This document shows positions 58,068-64,000 of a stretch of DNA of 64,000 bases, piece after piece. Where the stretch lies: contig NZ_BPQP01000089.1 of assembly GCF_022179305.1 (NCBI RefSeq), positions 62,001-126,000 on the forward strand, in the 5' to 3' direction. Position 1 is the stretch's first letter, and every line of letters begins with the position of its first letter. The notes beneath the pieces were generated by a model. It was not told the origin of the DNA, searched no databases, and worked only from the letters and a program-made list of their open reading frames with translations. The stretch comes from Methylobacterium iners (GTDB lineage Bacteria > Pseudomonadota > Alphaproteobacteria > Rhizobiales > Beijerinckiaceae). The translations under genes were made by a program, and so were the position numbers.

Positions 58068-58249
58068 CGTGAAATTATCCTGAAATTTCTGCGTCGGTTT
58101 TTGTGTCCCGCTCCGGGTCGGAAATGGGCCGGAAACCCACTATACGGGGGGCTTGATGGGACTGCACGACACCGCACGGGAATGGGCCGCAATGCGTTGA
58201 CCGGCCTCGGGAAATGGGCGGTTTCACTAGGGGAGGGCGGGTTGGCTTG
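58068..58249. promoter_or_regulatory. Right-end arm region with integrase-site repeats
   Basis: GGGTCGGAAAT (58115) and GGGCCGGAAACCCAC (58126) mirror the pair at 8403-8429. Further partial copies (GGGAATGGGCC near 58180, GGAAATGGGC near 58211) lie closer to the core. No gene is seen in these 182 bp. Confidence 0.6.
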
Positions 58250-58301
58250 ACTACCTTGACATGGTAGGGGTCACAGGTTCGATCCCTGTCGCGCCCACCA
58301 T
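58250..58301 (+). repeat. attR core (52-bp direct repeat)
   Basis: Identical to 8293-8344. It contains only the 3' part of tRNA-Val from the anticodon stem on, so no complete tRNA exists here. Confidence 0.97.
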
Positions 58302-58323
58302 CCTCACCGGATGGAACGAAGAG

Positions 58324-58347
58324 AAGGCGCTCCGCGAGGGGCGCCTT
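58324..58347 (+). terminator. Original host terminator of tRNA-Val, displaced
   Basis: AAGGCGCTCC, loop GCGA and GGGGCGCCTT form a 10-bp stem with one G-T pair, followed by TCTCGTTT. It would lie 23 bp after the CCA in an uninfected chromosome and is now 50 kb from the tRNA promoter. Confidence 0.8.
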
Positions 58348-58365
58348 TCTCGTTTCGCGTCCAGG

Positions 58366-59070
58366 CTACCAGCCCCGCCGATCTTCCGGGCTCGGGCGGC
58401 GCCCTTGCGGCGTGAGGCCGTCGATCACCCCCGGCAGCGCCTGTGCGAGCTGGGAGAGCAGGTCGCCCCGGTCGAGGCCGGTGCGGCTCTGGAGTTGGTT
58501 CACCGTGTCCGGGCCGAGGGCCTCGGCGAGCTGGTTCGGCTCGATCCCGCGGTTCTGGCCGGGGCCGATCCAGGAATCCATGACGTCGCCGAAGCCGCCG
58601 CGCTGGAAGCGGTCGATCAATCCGTCGAGGCCGCCCTGCTCATCGGCTTGGTCGCGGTCGAGGCGGGCATAGGGCCCAGCGCCGCCGTCGCGGGCGCCCG
58701 AGGCTCCGCCGCCCGGCCCATCGAGCATCCCGGCGAGGTCGCCGAACTCGCCGCCGCGTTCCTCGCGGCCGCCAGAGCGGCCGGCGCCCCTTTCCTGTCC
58801 GAAGCCGCCGATGTCATCCTGGCCCCGTCCGTAGGAATCGGGGCCACCCTCCTGATGCGGGTCTCCGCCCGGCGTCGGGCCGCGGCCACCGCCGAAGATG
58901 TCGCCGAGGCCGCCGGCGCCCTTCGACATCAGGAGCATCAGGAGCGCCTGCACGATCGGCGACATGGCACCGCCGCCGAGGCCGCCGCCCATGCCGCCAC
59001 CCTGGCCGCCGCGACCGCCGCCCATCATCTGGCCGAGCACTCCGCCGATGACCTGATCGAGCAGACCCAT
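58366..59070 (-). CDS. YidB-like (DUF937) protein
   Basis: 234 residues. MGLLDQVIGGVLGQMMGGG is the characteristic YidB/DUF937 start, followed by Gly-rich stretches. The conserved C-terminal segment is WIGPGQNRGIEPNQLAEALG, then VNQLQSRTGLDRGDLLSQLA. The long Gly/Asp-rich middle (residues 60-150) makes it longer than E. coli YidB. The cellular role of the family is unknown. Convergent with the tRNA terminator. Confidence 0.85.
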   Translation of the reverse strand: MGLLDQVIGGVLGQMMGGGRGGQGGGMGGGLGGGAMSPIVQALLMLLMSKGAGGLGDIFGGGRGPTPGGDPHQEGGPDSYGRGQDDIGGFGQERGAGRSGGREERGGEFGDLAGMLDGPGGGASGARDGGAGPYARLDRDQADEQGGLDGLIDRFQRGGFGDVMDSWIGPGQNRGIEPNQLAEALGPDTVNQLQSRTGLDRGDLLSQLAQALPGVIDGLTPQGRRPSPEDRRGW

Positions 59071-59143
59071 AATCGTTCCTTCCTCTCGGCGCCTCGTCGG
59101 CCCGATGCCTCAACCCTTGGGGCGGCGTGCGGGTTGCGGCCCG

Positions 59144-59476
59144 CTACTCGCGTCGGCCGCGCATCGCGGTGCGGTCGGCGGCCGGCAGGTGGTCGAGGGG
59201 ATTGGTGTAGGCCGCCTTGCCCTTGCGGTCCGAGGCGACGATCGCGGTGCTCGAATTGATCGCATCGGGCGGAGCCACGGGGGCCACCGGGCGGTCCGAC
59301 GGCCCGGTCCGCTCCGGCAGCGTCGAGGGTGTCGGCTGGTCCCGCCGGCTCTCGATGCTCTGGGCATGGGCGCCGGATCCGATCGGCGGCACGATCGCCA
59401 GGGCGGCGATCGCGAATCCGGCGAGAGCGGAACGGGTCGCCGCGGCGGGCGGGCGAAGGGCGGAACGCATGAGCAT
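59144..59476 (-). CDS. Small exported hypothetical protein
   Basis: 110 residues from ATG 59476, which has GGAGAGG just before it. The N-terminus AALAIVPPIGSGAHAQS is the end of a signal peptide with an AHA-Q cleavage site; the mature chain is Pro-rich and probably disordered. No family recognised. Lies between the YidB-like gene and uvrB on the same strand. Confidence 0.6.
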   Translation of the reverse strand: MLMRSALRPPAAATRSALAGFAIAALAIVPPIGSGAHAQSIESRRDQPTPSTLPERTGPSDRPVAPVAPPDAINSSTAIVASDRKGKAAYTNPLDHLPAADRTAMRGRRE

Positions 59477-59574
59477 GGACCTCTCCATCGTCACACCGTC
59501 ACGGCCGGGCGGCGCGGCACCTCGAAAGCTTCAGGTAGAGCAAATTCGGGGATGCCCTCGTAGGTTCCGCTCGC

Positions 59575-62253
59575 TCAGCCGCGCGAACGGGAGCCGCCGC
59601 TGCCGCGACCGCGGAACTTCGGCTTCTGCCCGCCGAGGCCCTGCGTCGACCGGGCCTTCGGCCGCTCGGCCCAGGCGGGCGCCGGGCCGCCCACCGGCAG
59701 CTCGCGGTCGGTTCCGGGCCCCATGTCGTCGAGGCTCGGCTTCACGATCCGGCTGCGCTTGACGCCGTACTTGCCGGCCTCGCGCTCGACATCGTCCTGG
59801 CGCGCCATGGGGTCGTCGGAGACGAGCAATTCCGTCGCCTGCAGCCTCTTGAGCTCGTCGCGAAGTCGGGCCGCCTCTTCGAAGTCGAGATCGGCGGCGG
59901 CCGTGCGCATCCGCTTCTCGAGGTCGGCCATCACGGCCTTGAGGTTGTGGCCGACGGTGATGGCGTTCTTCGCGAGCCCCGTATCGACCTGGACGTGGTC
60001 GCGCTCGTAGACGCTGTCGAGAATGTCGGCGATGCCCCGCTTCACGCTCTGGGGCGTGATGCCGTGCTCGGCATTGTAGGCGAGCTGCTTCTGGCGCCGC
60101 CGCTCGGTCTCGGCCATCGCCCGCTCCATCGAGCCGGTGATCTGGTCGGCGTAGAGTATGCAGCGGGCGTCGGCGTTGCGGGCGGCACGGCCGATGGTCT
60201 GGATCAGCGAGGTCTCGGAGCGGAGGAAGCCCTCCTTGTCGGCGTCGAGGATCGCGACGAGCGCGCATTCCGGGATGTCGAGGCCCTCGCGCAGCAGGTT
60301 GATGCCGATCAGAACGTCGAAGGCGCCGAGCCTCAGATCGCGGATGATCTCGATGCGCTCCAGCGTGTCGATGTCGGAGTGCATGTAGCGCACCCGCACG
60401 CTGTTCTCGTGCAGGTACTCGGTGAGGTCCTCGGCCATGCGCTTGGTCAGCGTGGTCACGAGGGTGCGGTAGCCGGCCTGCGCCACCTCGCGGACCTCGC
60501 CGAGAAGATCGTCGACCTGGGTCCGGGCCGGGCGGATCTCGATGACGGGATCGACGAGGCCGGTCGGGCGGATGACCTGCTCGGCGAAGACGCCACCGGT
60601 CTGCTCCATCTCCCACTTCGCGGGCGTGGCCGAGACGTGGATGGATTGCGGGCGCATCAGGTCCCATTCCTCGAAGCGGAGCGGGCGGTTGTCGAGGCAG
60701 GAGGGCAGGCGGAAGCCGTACTCGGCGAGCGTCGCCTTCCGCCGGAAGTCGCCCCGGTACATGCCGCCGATCTGGGGCACGGTGACGTGGCTCTCGTCGG
60801 TGAAGACGAGGGCGTTGTCGGGCAGGTACTCGAAGAGCGTCGGCGGCGGCTCGCCGGGTTTCCGGCCGGTGAGGTAGCGCGAGTAGTTCTCGATGCCGTT
60901 GCAGGCGCCGGTGGCCTCGATCATCTCGATGTCGAAGGTGCAGCGCTGCTCGATGCGCTGCGCCTCGATGAGGCGGCCCATCCGGGTAAGTTCCTCGACG
61001 CGGCCCTTGAGCTCGTCCTTGATGCCCTTGATCGCCTGCTGCAGCGTCGGGCGCGGCGTCACGTAGTGGGAATTGGCGTAGACCTTCACGAACTTGAGCT
61101 CGTTGAGGGTCTTGCCAGTCAGCGGGTCGAACTCGGTGATCCGCTCGACCTCGTCGCCGAACAGGCCGATGCGCCAGCCGCGGTCCTCGAGGTGGGCCGG
61201 CCACAGCTCGATCACGTCGCCGCGCACCCGGAAGGTGCCGCGGGCGAAGTCGGATTGGATGCGCTTGTACTGGAGCGCCACGAGGTCGGCGACGAGCTGG
61301 CGCTGCTCGATGCGCTCGCCCAAGCTGACGGTGAAGGACATCGCCGTGTAGGTCTCGACCGAGCCGATGCCGTAGATGCAGGAGACCGAGGCGACGATGA
61401 TGACGTCGTCGCGCTCCAGCAACGCCCGGGTCGCGGCGTGGCGCATCCGGTCGATCTGCTCGTTGATCGAGCTCTCCTTCTCGATGAAGGTGTCCGAGCG
61501 CGGGACGTAGGCCTCCGGCTGGTAGTAGTCGTAGTAGGAGACGAAATACTCGACCGCGTTGTCCGGAAAGAAGCTCTTGAACTCGCCGTAGAGCTGCGCC
61601 GCGAGCGTCTTGTTCGGCGCGAGGATGAGCGCCGGGCGCTGCGTCTCCTCGATGACCTTGGCCATCGTGAAGGTCTTGCCCGATCCGGTGACGCCGAGGA
61701 GCACCTGGTCGCGCTCGGCCGCCTTCACCCCACCCACCAGCTCCGCGATGGCGCGGGGCTGGTCGCCGGCGGGCTGGAACTCCGATTGCAGGCGGAAGGG
61801 AACGCCGCCCTCCGACTTCTTAGGCCGCTCGGGCCGGTGGGGGACCCAGGCCTGCCCGTCCTTGAACAGCGGGTTGCCCTCGGACAGGAGCCGCGAGAGC
61901 GCGTCGACCGTGGCGGAGACGCCGTCCGTCGCCAGGGAGGTGCCCTCCGCCTCCTCCGTCGCCGGACCGTCCTCGGGCCCGCGCAAGCCCAGGGCCTGCG
62001 CGAGGCGCGGATCGACGTCGGCGGCTTTGCCGTGGGCGAAGGTCGCCTGCGGCGCCTCGCCGAAGCCCGGCGCCGTCTTCTTCGCGCGGCCGGGACGCTT
62101 GGCCGGCCCGGCCGGCGACGTGTTCTCGACGGGCGGCAGCCGGTTCCGGTTGAGGGCCGGACTGAGGAGTTCGGCCAGGAACGGATCGAGCGGCTTCAGC
62201 TCGGGCTTCGAGGCCTTGCTGGTCGACGGACGGGGTGTCTTCGGGGCGGGCAT
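59575..62253 (-). CDS. uvrB: UvrABC system protein B
   Basis: 892 residues. Damage-verifying helicase of nucleotide excision repair, working with UvrA and UvrC. Walker [11 protein letters not shown] (near 190), the damage-probing beta-hairpin [12 protein letters not shown], the helicase motifs [10 protein letters not shown] and IGRAARN, and the C-terminal UVR motif [16 protein letters not shown] are all present. About 150 N-terminal residues precede the usual start, as in many alphaproteobacterial UvrB proteins. ATG at 62253. No GTTC-N7-GTTC box is seen just upstream. Confidence 0.97.
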   Translation of the reverse strand: MPAPKTPRPSTSKASKPELKPLDPFLAELLSPALNRNRLPPVENTSPAGPAKRPGRAKKTAPGFGEAPQATFAHGKAADVDPRLAQALGLRGPEDGPATEEAEGTSLATDGVSATVDALSRLLSEGNPLFKDGQAWVPHRPERPKKSEGGVPFRLQSEFQPAGDQPRAIAELVGGVKAAERDQVLLGVTGSGKTFTMAKVIEETQRPALILAPNKTLAAQLYGEFKSFFPDNAVEYFVSYYDYYQPEAYVPRSDTFIEKESSINEQIDRMRHAATRALLERDDVIIVASVSCIYGIGSVETYTAMSFTVSLGERIEQRQLVADLVALQYKRIQSDFARGTFRVRGDVIELWPAHLEDRGWRIGLFGDEVERITEFDPLTGKTLNELKFVKVYANSHYVTPRPTLQQAIKGIKDELKGRVEELTRMGRLIEAQRIEQRCTFDIEMIEATGACNGIENYSRYLTGRKPGEPPPTLFEYLPDNALVFTDESHVTVPQIGGMYRGDFRRKATLAEYGFRLPSCLDNRPLRFEEWDLMRPQSIHVSATPAKWEMEQTGGVFAEQVIRPTGLVDPVIEIRPARTQVDDLLGEVREVAQAGYRTLVTTLTKRMAEDLTEYLHENSVRVRYMHSDIDTLERIEIIRDLRLGAFDVLIGINLLREGLDIPECALVAILDADKEGFLRSETSLIQTIGRAARNADARCILYADQITGSMERAMAETERRRQKQLAYNAEHGITPQSVKRGIADILDSVYERDHVQVDTGLAKNAITVGHNLKAVMADLEKRMRTAAADLDFEEAARLRDELKRLQATELLVSDDPMARQDDVEREAGKYGVKRSRIVKPSLDDMGPGTDRELPVGGPAPAWAERPKARSTQGLGGQKPKFRGRGSGGSRSRG

Positions 62254-62384
62254 GCTTGGAATATGGGCGCAAGCGACCGCGCGAGGAAGCCCGGCGGAGC
62301 GTGAAGCGGGGCGAGAATCGCGCTTGCGTACCGACGTCGGCGAGAGTACTCTGCGTTGCAAAGTTGTTGGCGGGGGTTGAGACG

Positions 62385-63002
62385 GTGCGGGATTTGGACA
62401 AGGCCCTGGCCGATATCGTCCTGATCCGGACGCAGATCGCGAAGGACACCGCCTTCCGCGGCCTCGGTTCGGCGACGCTCGCGGCGACGGGCCTTCTGGC
62501 CCTCGCCGCCGCGACCGGACAAACCCTCTGGCTCGCCGATCCCGCGGGCGATCCGGTCGCCTATTTCGGCCTCTGGATCGGCGCGGCCGCCATCGCCGCA
62601 CTGATGATCGGCGGCGAGACGCTGCGGCGCACGCGGCGGATGCACCGGGGCCTTGCCGACGCGGTCGCGCTGAACGCCGTCGAGGGCTTCCTTCCCGCCC
62701 TCGGAACCGGGGTCTGCCTCGCCGTCGTTCTCGCGCGCTTCGCGCCCGACCAGGTCTGGATGCTGCCCGGTCTCTGGCAGGTGCTGGTGGGGCTCGGCCT
62801 CTTCGCCTCGGCGCGGATCCTGCCGCGCGCGGCCGTCCTGGTGGGGGCCTAGTACCTGCTCGCGGGCTTCGCCGGCCTCGCCGTCGCCAGCGAGGGGCGG
62901 TCGCTCTCGCCCTGGCTGATGGGCGTGCCGTTCGCCGTCGGCCAAGCCATACTGGCCGTCGTCATGCACCGGAGCGGAGGAGGGGACGATGCGGGAAGCT
63001 GA
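62385..63002 (+). pseudogene. Membrane protein gene interrupted by an in-frame TAG
   Basis: From GTG 62385 the frame encodes a protein with hydrophobic segments ([50 protein letters not shown]), reaches TAG at 62850-62852 and then continues in frame with more membrane-like sequence ([31 protein letters not shown]) to TGA at 63000. The good coding continuation means one base change broke a gene of about 205 codons, unless the stop is read through. The 3' end overlaps the regulator gene that follows. Confidence 0.72.
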
Positions 63003-63366
63003 CGAATCCGTCGGCCGCTTCTCCTATGAGGGCCTCGACCGCATCATGCACGAGAAGGCGCGCCTCAGCGTGCTCGCCTCGCTCGTCGCCCATCCCAAGG
63101 GGCTCGCCTTTCCCGATCTGAAGCGCCTGTGCGGCCTCACCGACGGCAATCTGAGTCGCCACCTCGCGGTGCTGCAGGAGGCCGAGCTCGTGAGCCTCGA
63201 GAAGGGCTACGACCGCAACCGCCCGCAGACCCTCTGCCGCCTGACGCCGACGGGACGGCGGCGCTTCCTCGACTACCTCGCCGTGCTGGAGACGGTGGTG
63301 CGGGACGCCACCAAGGCCGCGGCGCCGAGCCCCGATCCCACGCCCCTGACCACCAAGCCCGCCTGA
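62989..63366 (+). CDS. Winged-helix transcriptional regulator
   Basis: 125 residues. EGLDRIMHEKARLSVLASLV, then FPDLKRLCGLTDGNLSRHLA and VLQEAELVSLEKGYDRNRPQ, followed by TPTGRRRF, is the winged-helix type of ArsR/MarR-like regulators without metal-binding cysteines. Its ATG follows GGAGGAGGGG and overlaps the end of the membrane-protein gene, which it may regulate as one operon. Confidence 0.85.
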   Translation: MREADESVGRFSYEGLDRIMHEKARLSVLASLVAHPKGLAFPDLKRLCGLTDGNLSRHLAVLQEAELVSLEKGYDRNRPQTLCRLTPTGRRRFLDYLAVLETVVRDATKAAAPSPDPTPLTTKPA

Positions 63367-63461
63367 GCGGCGCCCAAGGCCCTTCACCCATCCAGTCCCT
63401 CGAAAGCCGTCAGGCCTGAGAGACGCTCGGAATCCGCCCTCACTCGTCCGGAAACTTTACA

Positions 63462-64000
63462 ATGCAAAGTCATCTCGATCACAGAACGAACATCCACGTC
63501 GCGATCATCATGGATGGGAACGGGCGCTGGGCTGAGCGGCGCGGCCTTCCGCGCAGCCTCGGCCATCGCGCGGGCGTCGCGGCTGTCCGCCGGGTGACGG
63601 AGGCCGCGCCGGGGCAGGGTGTCGGGACGCTGACCCTCTTCGCCTTCTCCAGCGACAACTGGGCCCAGCCGGCCGACGAGGTGGACGGCATGATGGGGCT
63701 CCTGCGCGGCTACCTGCGCTGCGAGACGGCGCGACTCGAGCGGCGCGGGATACGCCTCTCCGTGATCGGCCGTCGCGACCGCCTGCCCGCGGGCTTGCCC
63801 CAGGCCATCGAGCGCGCCGAGGCCGACACGCGGGGCGGAACCCGCCTGCACCTGCGCATCGCCGTCGACTACTCGGCCCGCGACGCCATCCTGGCCGCCG
63901 CCCATCGCCTGGGCGGAGGGCCGGCCACGCGGGAGGCGTTCGGGCGCCTCCTCGCCGGCGGGGATGAGGATCGCCGGGACGTCGACCTCCTGATCCGCTC
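63462..64000 (+). CDS. cis-prenyltransferase (UppS family), partial
   Basis: 179 residues visible, cut by the window end. Makes a polyprenyl diphosphate by adding isopentenyl diphosphate units. [20 protein letters not shown] is the substrate-binding signature with the catalytic Asp. [20 protein letters not shown] follows, and [20 protein letters not shown] comes later. The gene could be a second uppS copy or a specialised C55/C30 synthase; the C-terminal RxxR region is off the window. AAACTTTACA precedes the ATG, with no strong ribosome site. Confidence 0.92.
   Translation, partial: MQSHLDHRTNIHVAIIMDGNGRWAERRGLPRSLGHRAGVAAVRRVTEAAPGQGVGTLTLFAFSSDNWAQPADEVDGMMGLLRGYLRCETARLERRGIRLSVIGRRDRLPAGLPQAIERAEADTRGGTRLHLRIAVDYSARDAILAAAHRLGGGPATREAFGRLLAGGDEDRRDVDLLIR

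Larger units (their letters stand above)
8293..58301 (+). mobile_element. Integrated lambda-like siphovirus prophage (49,957 bp unit)
   Basis: Bounded by 52-bp direct repeats in tRNA-Val; the distance from repeat to repeat is 49,957 bp. It carries a tyrosine integrase next to attR, arm-type repeats at both ends, terminase, portal, protease, capsid, tail chaperones, tape measure, tail tip, lysis genes, a replication protein and a regulatory switch. All essential head and tail genes expected of a lambda-type siphovirus are present and open, so it may be functional. Extra cargo includes two restriction-modification pairs and a relaxase module. Confidence 0.96.

Noticed and set aside
59947-62304. 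Open frame of 785 codons opposite uvrB
   Set aside because: Antisense shadow of a clear UvrB coding sequence; composition typical of complement translation.
1-64000. CRISPR array or transposase gene
   Set aside because: No regularly spaced repeats with spacers and no transposase or insertion-sequence ends were seen on reading through; a programmatic repeat search was not possible.

Overview
The DNA is very GC-rich (roughly 70 percent by eye). The host genes (an UvrB with a long N-terminal extension, a YidB-like DUF937 protein, a multidomain type I polyketide synthase), tRNA-Val(GAC) and a GTTC-N7-GTTC SOS box point to an alphaproteobacterium of the Hyphomicrobiales, most like Methylobacterium/Methylorubrum. 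The genus is inferred from gene style, not from a search.

Host chromosome, left (1-8343): the N-terminal 1,460 residues of a type I PKS (minus strand), a double-domain family-2 glycosyltransferase, an unrecognised 348-residue protein, and an intact tRNA-Val(GAC) with a good sigma70-type promoter. Host chromosome, right (58302-64000): the tRNA gene's displaced original terminator, a YidB-like protein, a small exported protein, uvrB, a membrane-protein gene broken by an in-frame TAG, a winged-helix regulator and the start of a cis-prenyltransferase.

Between them lies a complete-looking lambda-type siphovirus prophage of 49,957 bp. It is bounded by perfect 52-bp direct repeats (8293-8344 and 58250-58301) that cover the 3' part of tRNA-Val. 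The tyrosine integrase (56763-58067) sits beside attR and matching pairs of arm-type repeats lie at both ends. Modules from left to right: two restriction-modification gene pairs (8618-10695 and 13367-14883) with small genes, including a tandem pair of secreted cysteine-rich paralogues and an SOS box; a plasmid-style mobilisation module with a relaxase (17290-19336) set among many copies of GTTGCCCC; small regulators and an antirepressor; a leftward lysis operon (holin, R21-like endolysin, Rz/Rz1-like spanins and accessory membrane genes, 22677-25801); a primase-like replication gene (26663-28645); a putative cos region; the head genes (Nu1/GpA-type terminase, portal, protease, decoration, major capsid); the tail genes, including a G/G-T chaperone pair with a T-TTT-TTC slippery site and a 1,145-residue tape measure; a divergent regulatory region with nested operators; a HIRAN-domain protein; and an excisionase-like gene overlapping the integrase.

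Structure not explained by ordinary gene content: (i) a 19-bp dyad, GTGGCCTGGAACTGGTCAC and relatives, in six places, several times just upstream of a start codon and twice followed 44 nt later by a start whose ribosome-binding site lies in a hairpin; (ii) a 16-bp palindrome, CGCCGGAAATCCGGCG, scattered about nine times through the prophage, often at gene ends; (iii) the GTTGCCCC array around the relaxase operon. The combination of a cos-type temperate phage with a conjugative-type relaxase, an iteron-like array and a repeated leader element is the best candidate here for an undescribed system.
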